64,000 bases of DNA. Source: Paroedura picta (Eukaryota > Chordata > Lepidosauria > Squamata > Gekkonidae). The stretch's first letter is position 1. Each line of letters starts with the position of its first letter. Below the pieces are notes generated by a model. The model had not been told where the DNA came from and did no database searches. It saw only the letters and a program-made list of their open reading frames with translations. Location of the stretch: contig NC_135384.1 of the NCBI RefSeq assembly GCF_049243985.1, positions 12,334,501 through 12,398,500 on the forward strand, in the 5' to 3' direction. This document shows positions 54,111-63,978 of this stretch, piece by piece. A program made the position numbers and the translations under genes.

Positions 54111-54397
54111 GGTAAAGGTAAAGGTATCCCCTGTGCAAACACTGGGTCATGTCTGACACTTGGGGTGATGCCCTCTAGCGTTTTCATGGCAGACTCAATA
54201 CGGGGTGGTTTGCCAGTGTCTTCCCCAGTCATTACTGTTTACCCCCAAGCAAGCTGGGTACTCATTTTGCTGACCTCGGAAGGATGGAAGGCTGAGTCAA
54301 CCTTGAGCCGGCTGCTGGGATTAAACTCCAAGCCTCATGGGCAGAGCTTTCAGACTGCATGTCTGCTGCCTTACCACTCTGCGCCACAAGAGGCTCT
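54111..54397 (-). mobile_element. MIR/CORE-like tRNA SINE (unit C, shared site)
   Basis: It is orthologous to 40129-40415 and 47921-48206, so it was inserted before the three units separated. Minus-strand head is GAGCCTCTTGTGGCGCAGAG. Confidence 0.8.
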
Positions 54398-55395
54398 TCA
54401 GTTTCTTACTCCCCCCCAAAAAAAGAACAAAGAAAAGAAATAATATATCAAATGGGAAAGGGTTTTTCAGTCTCACATCACAATTAAATGAGCTGAACTC
54501 TTGGGAATAAGTTGCCAGATGCAGAATATAAATAGAACTCTTTCTCATTTATACATCGTTTTTGGTGTGGATGAGACAGAAAATAAGTATGTGCCTTGTA
54601 GCAAGTTGCACAATGAGATGAAAGGAATAATTCAGGTGAAAGGATGTGTGGCTCTCTTCTATCCTCAGTTGGGTGTTTCTAATTCATGCTACTTATCTAT
54701 CTGACCTTATGGGCAGATGGAATGATGAGCCAATATCTGCAAACTCAGCTACGATCACAGCAGAAACGGAAAAGAAGAAGAAACACTTAGAATACTGCCT
54801 CTTCTAAGGTATTCAATCGCTTATATTATTGAACTATCCATGTGTATGTATTTGTGTCAAGAGTTATTGCAGACCAGTGAGAAAGTTTCTCCTTCCCATC
54901 ATCTATATCCTTTGACTTTACTATTTGAAAGTGTTGAATTGAGCACAAATTGTGCTTAAGAATAAAAGTTACAGCAGAACCTTTAAGAATACCGTAAGAA
55001 CATGGAACGATGCTCAGGAAGTATCCGTTGCCCCAGCTTCTTGGTATGCACAGTGTCAATGCATAACACGAGCTGTAGACACTCTGTGTAGTTTGATATA
55101 CATACTCATCAATTGGTTGGAACCTATAAGGATGGATTTGTACAAACTTAGGTCAACGCAATTTAATATAAGGAGTTTGTGTTTAAGGACAGCAGGTGAG
55201 ATATCTTCTTCCCCATTTGTATTGTCCTAGGTGAAGAATGTACCAGTTTCTTCATAGGTGATTCAATACAGGGCTGTCTCGAAAACTGAGATGATGAAAT
55301 AAGGAACCCAGACTAACTGTTAATTCATATTTTTGAATAAAATGGTTTCTCTCGTATGTCCTACAGATAGAATGCCACTGGATATTGAGGGCAAA

Positions 55396-56355
55396 ATGTC
55401 CAACCTGACCTCCCCATCTGAATTTCTGCTCTTGGGATTTTCAGACATCCGACAACTACAGATCTTATATTTCTTTGTGTTCTTAGCAGTATACTTGACT
55501 GTAGTGATTGGCAATCTTCTCATCATCATTGCTGTAGCCTTTGATCATCACCTGCACACCCCCATGTACTTTTTTCTCATGAACCTGGCACTTATGGATC
55601 TTGGCATTGTTTCCATCACAGTGCCCAAAGCTATGGCCAATTCTTTTCTGAACAGCAGGTCCATTTCTTTTCCTGCCTGTGTGGCTCAGGTTTTCTTCCT
55701 CGTCTTCCTTGAAGGATCAGATTTTGCCCTCTTAACCATAATGGCACATGATCGGCATGTTGCTATCTGCAAGCCATTGCAATATGAGACCATTATGCAC
55801 AGTGGAGCCTGCATTCAGATGGCAGCCAGTGCATGGATTGCAGGTATACTAGATGGCATCTTACACACTGGAGGAACTTTTGCCATCACCTTCTGCTCCA
55901 ACATGATCAACCAGTTCTTCTGTGAAGCCCCACAGATTATAAAACTCTCCTGTTCTGATATGTATCTAGTTGAAGTAGTTATTATTATGTTCACCTATTT
56001 CCTTGCATTTGGATGCTTCATCTTCATCATTGTCTCCTACATGCAGATTTTTAAAGCAGTGCTCAAAATCCCGTCTGTTCATGGCCAGAAAAAGGCCCTC
56101 TCCACTTGCCTTCCCCACCTCACTGTGGTGTCTCTGTTCATGTTTAGTGCCCTCTTTGCCTATATGAGACCTCCCAGACACTCTTCAAATGACCAGAATC
56201 TTCTTTTTGCGACAATTTATTCTATTCTTCCTCCCTTGCTCAATCCAATCATCTATGGCATGAGAAACAAAGAAATCAAAGCTGCATTGTTGAAGCTCTG
56301 TGACCTGGGACATTTTCCGAAAATAATTGCAAGGAAACCTCTTCTACAAAAGTGA
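55396..56355 (+). CDS. Olfactory receptor, OR14-like, group II, DRH variant (array copy 3)
   Basis: A 319-residue OR. Landmarks are NLT at 3-5, TM1 GN at 39-40 (VVIGN), LHTPMYFFL, TM2 Asp68, MAHDRHVAIC at 116-125 (again DRH), SYMQIF, KALSTCLPHL (the usual Ala, unlike copies 1 and 2), FMFSALFAYMRP in TM6 and LLNPIIYGMRN. It ends LLQK, two residues before the KW(S/G) end of its paralogs because the codon after AAG is TGA. It is more diverged from copies 1 and 2 than they are from each other, with replacements concentrated in TM1, TM3 (VFLEGSDFALL), TM5 and TM6. The splice acceptor ATGTCCTACAG has its AG at 55365-55366. It appears intact. Confidence 0.94.
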   Translation: MSNLTSPSEFLLLGFSDIRQLQILYFFVFLAVYLTVVIGNLLIIIAVAFDHHLHTPMYFFLMNLALMDLGIVSITVPKAMANSFLNSRSISFPACVAQVFFLVFLEGSDFALLTIMAHDRHVAICKPLQYETIMHSGACIQMAASAWIAGILDGILHTGGTFAITFCSNMINQFFCEAPQIIKLSCSDMYLVEVVIIMFTYFLAFGCFIFIIVSYMQIFKAVLKIPSVHGQKKALSTCLPHLTVVSLFMFSALFAYMRPPRHSSNDQNLLFATIYSILPPLLNPIIYGMRNKEIKAALLKLCDLGHFPKIIARKPLLQK

Positions 56356-56470
56356 GGCTGAATAATACGCAGAGAGTTTTTTTTATACCTCAGATATTGC
56401 GTGTCAGTTTTTTTTTTAAATGACTTACTGCAGAAGTGAGGGCAAGGTTCATGTTCTGATTGGCTTTGTA

Positions 56471-56527
56471 GAAGAAGAAGAAGAAGAAGAAGAAGAAGAA
56501 GAAGAAGAAGAAGAAGAAGAAGAAGAA
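56471..56527. repeat. (GAA)n microsatellite at a SINE tail
   Basis: About 19 GAA units form the reverse complement of the (CTT)n tail of the adjacent minus-strand Sauria SINE. The paralogous runs in units A and B have only four to five units. Confidence 0.92.
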
Positions 56528-57155
56528 TTGGTTCTTATATAAGGTGACCAGATTTTCCCACTTTTGGAGGGACATCTGGAGGCACCTGGCAAAATGTACT
56601 TATGTAGAAATTTTAAATATATATATATTACAATACTATATTTGCATTCTATGAAAATATTTGTTGCTCCATATAGACCAAAGTTTTAATCAAGAAACCC
56701 CCCCCCCGGTCAATGGTGTCCCACTTTACCAATGTTAAAATCTGGTCACCTTATTCTTATATGCCGCTTTTCTCTACCCAAAGGAGGCTCAAAGAGGCTT
56801 ACAATCACTTTCCCTTCCCTCTCCCTACAACAGACAACCTGTGAGGTGGGTGAGGCTGAGAGAGCCCTGATATTACTGAAGAAGAAGAGTTGGGTCTTAT
56901 ATGCCGCTTTTTCTGCCAGAAGGCATCTCAAAGTGGCTTACAATCTCCTTCCCTTTCCTCTCCCCACAACAGACACCCTGTGAGGTGGGTGAGGCTGAGA
57001 GAGCCCTGATATTACTGCTTGGTCAGAACAGCTTTATCAGAGCTGTGGCGAGCCCAAGGTCACCCAGCTGCCTGCTTGTGGGGGAGCGCAGCTTCAAACC
57101 TGGCTCGCCAGAAGTCCGTATTCCTAACCTCTACACCAAGCTGGTGCTCATGAGT
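56528..57155 (-). mobile_element. Two Sauria-type SINEs, the first split by a MITE (unit C)
   Basis: The first SINE (56528-56539 and 56754-56877) is truncated and interrupted by the MITE at 56540-56753. The second (56878-57155) is full length: on the minus strand it starts GCACCAGCTTGGTGTAGAGG (A-box region) and contains a decayed B box (AGGTTTGAAGC) and the usual GTCACCCAGCTGCC-type body on the plus strand. Confidence 0.85.
56540..56753. mobile_element. hAT-type MITE inserted in a Sauria SINE
   Basis: The 214-bp element has perfect 17-bp terminal inverted repeats, TAAGGTGACCAGATTTT and its complement AAAATCTGGTCACCTTA. A perfect 8-bp duplication TTCTTATA flanks it (56532-56539 and 56754-56761). 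The same SINE site is empty in units A (near 42637) and B. No transposase frame is present. Confidence 0.93.
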
Positions 57156-57280
57156 GCCCATCTCTTCTTATGTCCATCAGTACCATGACCTCTGAACCCT
57201 CCAACATACCCCACCTGCCCATGCATCCTTTGTCTACTTGCTCCCAGCCACCCTTTCCTTCTCCTTATTAGCCCCAATGC

Positions 57281-57780
57281 ATAGAAACAGTTAATTTACA
57301 ATAGTTCTACAAAAATGGAAATCAACTTTCTTGCAATTGGAAGGAAATACTCTGTGAAGTAAGAAGGAAAAAAAAAAAAGGATTCCTTGATCTAACCCTA
57401 TATGTTTCTGTGTGTGTGTTCTTTGCCTCAAGAAACCATTGGAAAGCCCACAGAAATGTCAGAAATGTAGGGCTTTTACTCATTTTAAATGTTTGCTTTC
57501 CTGTTTTCAAATGCTATGTTGGGGCTTGGTTATGAAAAACCAACTTGGCATACACAAACTAAAACCTGCAGATGCTTTACCTTTAATTGTATAACTTTGT
57601 ATTTCCCTACTTGTATTGCTCATTATGCCAATAAAGGCTTCTTTATCTGTATCTGTGTCTTGAATGTCCTGGGATTTTCAGTCCTCCAACTCTCTGCATC
57701 TGATCTAGAAGATCTTAGTTAGATTGTGAAATTGTTGTCTAAATATAAAGAACTTTCACAGATTACTAATGAATCCAATC
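57281..57780 (+). other. Group I OR 3' flank without its gene
   Basis: AACAGTTAATTTACAATAG, TTGGAAGGAAATACTCTGTG and TTGATCTAACCCTATATGTT match the 3' flank of the group I ORs (10500-10610 and 16125-16230). The rest continues like 17430-17760. No OR coding sequence precedes it; the group II unit C flank is joined directly. It may mark a deleted gene or a recombination joint between the two kinds of unit. Confidence 0.5.
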
Positions 57781-60594
57781 ACACCTTGGCTTCCACAAAC
57801 ACTTCTACAGTTGTAGCTAAGCCTTCAGCCCAAACCTGAGCACATGCAGCCAGCCAGCCATCCCCCATGGGTTCAACTGAATGCTGACAGCCTCATAAAG
57901 GGCCTCTAACCGGTAAGAGATGTCCAGGTGCCAAATTCTGTGACCTTCCATGGCCTCGACAAACCTCTCCAGCCTGTTGGGCATTTTCCTCATTACCATG
58001 TCATCTCTGGTCGGGTAGCAGGCTCCATGCCAACAGTGCCACTCTAGCCAGCCTGAAGATGATCATTGCTATCAGTTCTCTGGCTGCTAACTCTACAAAG
58101 AATGTCAAGGTAAATTGTTATGTATGGCAGGACTCCTGCCTCACAGGCTGGCACACTATTTTTCCATGACCAGTAGCACTGTTCATAGTCTAGGCTTGAG
58201 CCAAAGCCAGATACTGTTAACTGTTGGAACTGACTCCATCTTGGTAAGTCCCCTCTTCAGCTTATCCTACCCTACAGATCAGGAATTACAGAAACAGCCT
58301 TAAACATGTATTGTTCTCCTCCTTCTCCCACACTCCATTGCATTGCTGATTCAGGGGCCTGGCAGAAACCTCTTTGTCCAGGGGCTCCTGGGTGAACTCG
58401 TTTGTCTCACGCCTATGCTTCATGCTTGGCCCCTCTGCAAGGGGAAAATCTCTTCCCCAGCTCCAGTAGCTAGACCCATTGGGACATGATGGCTCCCTTC
58501 ATAGACCCATTAACTCCTTTGTCTACGCCCATCAACGGCGAACTTGGGACCTGGCCATGGCATTGCCCAACATCCTGCTCCACTGAAAATTCCATCATAT
58601 GCTCACCTGGGCCACATTGCGTGACCCCCTTTCTAAAAACAAATATAAACAGTGGCTTTACAAAGCCACCTTGTGTTTTCTGATTTGGGACTCATTAGAA
58701 ACATCCTTCATGCTGCTGGCTGGCAGTGTTGGAAATTCCTATATATTTTGTTTGGATTGGAGTTACCTAAAGGAATTGACGGTTCATTTGGAGTGTTGGA
58801 TCTCAGCCTGGTTGGATCTCCAGAACTGGTAAATATACTAACTGCAATTCTTTCCCCCCTCTTATTTCCTATTCGCTTGACTGTTAGTGAGCTAGACATT
58901 TTATTTCTATCATTTTCCTTTCAATAAAGATTGATATTATTTTACTAGAACTATCTATTGTCTGTAATCACCTCATAAACATTGACAAACGGTCCATTTT
59001 GCAATGTTACTACCTCTTGCTAAGCAAATTCCCCACTGCTGAATATACATGTGCCGCAGGACATGTATATAAGTGTGTTTCTGGTAACAGAATGCTTCCT
59101 CAAAGATAATTAAGAAACCATCATAGGTCCAGGAGTGTGTACCAGCCATGCCAGATCTGTAAGGTAAGGCCTGCAGTGAAAGCAGATTGTCTTCCAGCAG
59201 GCAACACATCAATTTCTCAAAATCCAGTTGAGTTCCCAGATAGGTTGACTTGGATGTTGGAAGGTAGCAGGACTCCAAGTTCTCCATCCAGGACCAGGAA
59301 TTCTGCCAAGGGCTCTGCACAAGCCATACTACCCACCAATACAACAAACAGAAAATAATCCAAATATTGTACAAGATTAAGGATGTTAACCTTAGCTTTT
59401 GCTGCCCTCTTGAGGAAGGGGTTGATGGCCTCAAAGTCCACACCTGCTGCTGCATAATCCATGAACATTGTCTTGTTTGTGTCTCACAACCCCTGGATCA
59501 TAAACTCCAGCAACCATGACTTTGTCAATGTACTACAACCCATGGATTTTAAACCCCAACAAGCAAAGATTTTGGGGGGTGAACCAGGATGTGATAGGCA
59601 GATTGTATATCAGATCAAGCCGTGAATTCTCTTGGGCTACAGACCCTTACCACAGGCCTAATCTATCAGTGAAAGTAAGCAAGATGCGATGATAATTTGA
59701 AGGCAAGTTGGAACCACTGGATCAGCCCAGCGATTGGCAAATTTCTTAGAGACACAAACAATGTCCATTAAAATGTTTTTAAATTAAAGTTTGTTTTCCT
59801 ACTTCGGCTTAAAATTTTACCTAAGTCTACTTCCCTAGGGTCTTTTGTAGTTGTGTATGGTAACAAATTGAAAGCACTTATATACCGTGATAGAGAATTG
59901 CTTAGAAACATTTGTTCTTACTTCATGCAGATTCATGCTGTTCTAATTATCTATTTAAATTAGTTGCAAAAAATATAAAAAATAAGACAGCCTGCATGAC
60001 TTCAGCTACACTTGGCAGTTAAGTGAGGTAAGCTCTGGGGAGCAAGCTGCTAAGAACAGAGCCTAAATTGAGCTCTGTTTTACTCCCCCAGCCTTTTAAA
60101 TGATGATTTGACAGAAACAGAGTACATTGCAGGAAGCCATCCATGGAATGGCCTGGATATACATGGATATAAGAATGTAAACAGCTGAAGGAGAAATGGA
60201 ACTAGGCTTTCTCTCATTGGTCACAGATCTTAGTGAATCCTATTGAGCCGTTGGTCAACATCCACATCAAAAAGAAGAAATGATACTTGATGACAGAACT
60301 TCAGCCGAAATGGAGGCAGAGAAGCTAAGTTGAAAAGTTGGGGAGAAGAAACAGAACTCCAAGGTATTAAATAATGTTTGGTAATGTGTGCAAGTAGAGT
60401 GATTGAGGCACCATGCTAAAGGTACTCCTTCCAATCAACTACAATGTTTGACTATGTTATTTGAAAGTGTTTCAATAGTCACAAATCCTTTAAGATAATT
60501 AGAATTATAGGAATTGCTCCTCGAACCATGTTGCCAGACTTTCTGCATGTTCTCATGGACTCGCATGTGCTTTTCTGTACCAAAACCCTGTAAA
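57781..60594. other. Intergenic, no gene recognised
   Basis: Only short chance frames are present. 59240-59300 resembles 26355-26395, 59500-59650 resembles 5790-5920, and 59655-60540 is collinear with 12615-13520 (upstream flank of group I ORs). The group I unit of the receptor at 62576 therefore begins here. Confidence 0.45.
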
Positions 60595-60865
60595 GAGCCA
60601 GCTTGGTGTCGTGGCTAGGAGTGCCGAAATCAAGCCTGGCAAGCTGGGTTTCACTCCCTGCTTCTCCACATGCAGCCAGGTTGGTGGCTTTGGGCTCACC
60701 ACAACATTGATAAAGCTGTTCTGACTGAGCAGTAATATCAAGGCTCTCTCAGCCTCTCCTGCCTCACAGGTTGTGAGGAGAGGAAGGGAAGGTGATTGCC
60801 AGCCACTTTGAGACTCCTGGTAGAGAAGAATGACATATAAGAACCAACCCTTCTTCTTCTTCTAA
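60595..60865 (+). mobile_element. Sauria-type tRNA SINE
   Basis: The head AGCCAGCTTGGTGTCGTGGC and B-box-like GGGTTTCACTCCC are followed by CAGTAATATCAAGGCTCTCT and GCCACTTTGAGACTCCTGGT, with a (CTT)n tail. It is present only in this unit. Confidence 0.85.
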
Positions 60866-60988
60866 ATACCTGGATTCAGGTGGGTAGCTGTGTTTGCCTG
60901 AAGAAATAAAAGAATGTGTGAGTCGAGTGGCATCTTTAAGACCAACCAAGTTTAATTTTGGATATAAGTTTTCTGATGCTTGAACACT

Positions 60989-61236
60989 TGAGCTAGCTTA
61001 TTATAGTGGTTAGGAGTGCGGACTTCTAATCTGGCGAGCTGGGTTTGAATCTGCACTCCCCCACATGCAGCCAGCTGGGTGGCCTTGGGCTCTGATTGAA
61101 CAGTGATATCAGGGCTCTCTTAGCCTCACAGAGTGTCTGTTGTGGGGAGAGGAAAGGGAAGGCGATTGTAAGCCACTTTGAGATTCCTTTGGGTAGAGAA
61201 AAGCGGCATAGAAGAACCAACTCTTCTACTACTACT
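60989..61236 (+). mobile_element. Sauria-type tRNA SINE
   Basis: The head TTATAGTGGTTAGGAGTGCG and B box GGGTTTGAATC are followed by the usual body and AGAGAAAAGCGGCATAGAAG, with a CTTCTACTACTACT tail. It lies within the TAAGTTTTC...CTTTGTCTTCCAGAAATG sequence that is uninterrupted at 8260-8300 and 13665-13705. Confidence 0.87.
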
Positions 61237-62074
61237 TTGTCTTCCAGAAATGGAAAGAAGAGAAGGCCATTCAAAACATACACACTTATTTAGAATTAAA
61301 TGGGCAGCATAAAGAAAAGTGAAGAGACAGAGCATGTTCAAAATTTCAACACTAGATAGCCAAGCATAACCTAATGGAGTAGTTGTTACTGTCTAAACAG
61401 GTTTGAAAAAGGAGCATACAATATGCTGTTACTGCCAGATTAGAAGGGATGGGGGTGTTATATGGTATGTGATTCTTTAACAACGGTGGGTGTGAGATGG
61501 CGTCTGGGGAAGACCAGGTTTCCTTGTAGTTCTCAAGGCTGCCTGAATTTAAATTGCTGGGTAAGAGAGCCCTTTTAATATCTTTGGGCCTCAGGACCAT
61601 CCGAAATAGAATTCAGGTCTTGAAAAAAGAGTCCAGTTTGGAGTAGAACTACCAGGGAGGCTGCTGAGAGGCTGTCTGTGTATGTAGAATCAGAAGGCAT
61701 TAAAAGGAAAAAGACAAAGAAGACAAAGGTGGTTGATGGCGACATGATTAAAGTCCTGTTTCTCTGGGTGGCCCGGGATACCTGTGAGCATTAGAAAGCT
61801 CTAAGAGGGGAATTCAGTATTCAGTGACATCCTCCAGGTAGAATTAAAGTAATTATCAAGTATCCAAGACAGGCCCTTAACAATGGAACCTGGAGGCTCT
61901 TTATGACTGTGTTGGCATATACACTTTATGTACTGCATGGTGAATTGTGACTCGTTACTGGAAAAGTAATATAAAAATTTCGCTAGTCCAGTCAGTCAGG
62001 AATATAGGACTCCAAGGGAGAGGTCTTCCAAGGGGGGTGGAGGGGGAGGGAACGGTGTTGTCTATGTAACAACA

Positions 62075-62390
62075 GCCTGTACATGTGGAACTGGATATGG
62101 GATCAGAGCACGTCCTACTGTGCCTTCCTATCCATGCACAAGTTAGATATGAGTCCCTCTATGAGGTTTTCTGTGGCTCCAGGCCAAGTTTCCAGAGTTT
62201 ATGGACATGAATGCCCAACTTAGGTCTGGGCAAACTAACAGATGCAGGGTGGGACTGGGGACAGCCAGTGAGATGTTGATGACCCATGCAGTTTGGCCAT
62301 GTTCAAACTGTACCTTTCTTTTGTTATTCAATGCAAGGCTAGCTACCAGGCTGATATGCTTAAGCAAGGAATCTTAAGTAACCATTTGAT
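62075..62390 (+). promoter_or_regulatory. Conserved OR-upstream module (function unknown)
   Basis: GTACATGTGGAACTGGATAT, TTAGATATGAGTCCCTCTAT, GAGGTTTTCTGTGGCTCCAG, CTTAGGTCTGGGCAAACTAA, GATGACCCATGCAGTTTGGC and AGCAAGGAATCTTAAGTAAC give a full copy of the module, ending about 190 bp before the start codon of the OR at 62576. Confidence 0.45.
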
Positions 62391-62435
62391 TCTATTAGTT
62401 AATCAACTTCCTTGTGAGAAAGGGCCATTGAATAT

Positions 62436-62486
62436 TTATTTGTTTATTTGTGTATATATACCACCCTCCCCTGAAGCTCAGAGTAA
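62436..62486 (-). repeat. L2-like 3' tail, minus strand
   Basis: TTTATTTGTTTATTTGTGTA followed by TATATACCACCCTCCCCTGA is the reverse of a retroelement tail of the GGAGGGTGGTATATA type. It lies just upstream of the OR at 62576 and creates the spurious upstream extension of its open frame. Confidence 0.6.
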
Positions 62487-62575
62487 AATTCTACGGACTC
62501 CAATTAAGTATTTTCTCTAAACCTTTTCCTCCAATTAGCTCTACATGCAACCTGCCACTGGAAATTGCAAGCAAA

Positions 62576-63556
62576 ATGTCCAATCTTACCTCCACATCTG
62601 AATTCTTGCTCCTGGAATTTTCAGACGTCCGAGAATTCCAGCTCTTGCACTTCTTTGTATTCTTAGCAGTATATATGATTGCAGTTATGGGCAATCTTCT
62701 CATCATCATTGCTGTAATGCTTGATCATCATCTGCACACCCCCATGTACTTCTTCCTAATGAACTTGGCACTTCTGGATCTCGGCATAGTTTCTGTCATG
62801 GTACCTAAAGCGATGGCCAATTCCCTCCTGAACACCCGGTCCATTTCTTACTCAGGCTGTGTTGCCCAAGTGTTTTTCTATTTCTTCTTTGGAGGGTCTG
62901 ATTTTTCTGTCCTAACAATAATGGCCCATGATCGGTATGTGGCTATCTGCAATCCATTGCAATATGAGACCATTATGCATAAAGGAGCCTGCATCCAGAT
63001 GGCAGCCAGTGCTTGGATTGCTGGCATTGTTTATGCCATTTTAAGCACCGGTTGCACGTTTGCCAACACCTTTTGCTCCAATCAGATCAATCAGTTCTTT
63101 TGTGAAGTTCCACAGATGTTAAAAGTTTCGTGTTCAGAGTTATACCTACTTGAAGTCGGACTTCTTATAGTGAGTTGCACCATAGCTGGAGGGTGCTTTA
63201 TCTTCATCATCATAACCTATATGCAGATTTTTTCAACACTACTCCGAATGCCTACTGTACAGGGTCAGAAGAAAGCCTTCTCCACTTGCATTCCCCACCT
63301 CATTGTGGTGTCTCTGCTTATTTTCACTGGAGTGTTTGCTTACATAAGACCTCCAAGTAACACATCATCTGATCTCAACATCCTTTTTGCAGTGATTTAT
63401 GCTATTTTGCCTCCATTGCTGAATCCCTTCATCTATAGCATGAGGAACAAAGACATCAAGAGTGCATTGTTAAAGCTCACTAATTTTGGACTATCCCCCC
63501 AAACCAATGCCGTCAAAATTATTTTAGAAAAATTGTGTCGAATCATTTCTGGGTGA
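62576..63556 (+). CDS. Olfactory receptor, OR14-like, group I
   Basis: A 326-residue OR. Landmarks are NLT at 3-5, TM1 GN at 39-40 (AVMGN), LHTPMYFFL, TM2 Asp68 (LALLDLG), MAHDRYVAIC at 116-125, ITYMQIF, KAFSTCIPHL (the family-consensus Phe form) and LLNPFIYSMRN, with a tail longer than in the other group I genes (18 residues beyond the 9518 receptor). ATG 62576 matches paralogs; the open frame extends to 62450, but that part is a repeat tail. At the splice-acceptor position of the paralogs (CCCTGCAG in OR 22858) this gene has CTCTACAT, so the AG is lost; an AG at ATTAG, just upstream, could substitute. The coding frame is intact. Confidence 0.93.
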   Translation: MSNLTSTSEFLLLEFSDVREFQLLHFFVFLAVYMIAVMGNLLIIIAVMLDHHLHTPMYFFLMNLALLDLGIVSVMVPKAMANSLLNTRSISYSGCVAQVFFYFFFGGSDFSVLTIMAHDRYVAICNPLQYETIMHKGACIQMAASAWIAGIVYAILSTGCTFANTFCSNQINQFFCEVPQMLKVSCSELYLLEVGLLIVSCTIAGGCFIFIIITYMQIFSTLLRMPTVQGQKKAFSTCIPHLIVVSLLIFTGVFAYIRPPSNTSSDLNILFAVIYAILPPLLNPFIYSMRNKDIKSALLKLTNFGLSPQTNAVKIILEKLCRIISG

Positions 63557-63978
63557 TTTCCTTTTTGTTTTTGTGATTTAGAGTAAAAAATATAATATAA
63601 ATGAAACTTTTTGGTTTTGATTCTGTGAAGTACATGGAGAAGGTGTCAGATGACTTTCTTGCTTTTCCCTTCTTCCAATACACAACTGTGTGGGTTGAAA
63701 ATGTGATGCTCGGAGTTAAGGAACAAAATTGTATGTAGAGAAAAATGTATTATTAGAGCTCAAAATGTTTAAAAACCGCAAATGACTATTGTGCACGCAT
63801 AAAGCATCTCAATTTGTACAACACTAATGCCAGCATGTTCTGACCTAACATATTTCTTCCTCAGAGGTTGATATTCAGATACACATTGTTGTACATTTAA
63901 AAAAAATTCAACAGGAGGTCCGCATGTAAGAGAAATAATGAGAAATTAGTGCTGCTGTTAGCCTTATAACTTTTTATA
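63557..63978. other. 3' flank of OR 62576, no gene
   Basis: It resembles the 3' flank of the OR pseudogene at 399-900 (for example TTTTCCCTTCTTCCA and GTTGAAAATGTGATG) and contains no coding frame of note. Confidence 0.5.

Larger units (their letters stand above)
50758..57250 (+). repeat. Segmental duplication unit C (contains OR 55396)
   Basis: This third unit is more diverged. It lacks the LINE (empty site near 53370) and the first of the two 350-bp blocks. It has a fuller CR1, an extra MIR-like SINE at 52856, a full-length second Sauria SINE and a hAT MITE at 56540. The right edge is approximate. Confidence 0.88.

Noticed and set aside
57412-57594. Cys-rich 60-residue frame resembling a small zinc-binding protein
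   Set aside because: The paralogous segment at 17430-17600 does not keep the frame, so it is chance coding in duplicated flank.
62450-62575. N-terminal extension of the OR at 62576 by 42 residues
   Set aside because: The extension is translated from a minus-strand retroelement tail and is absent from paralogs; ORs start at M-x-NLT here.
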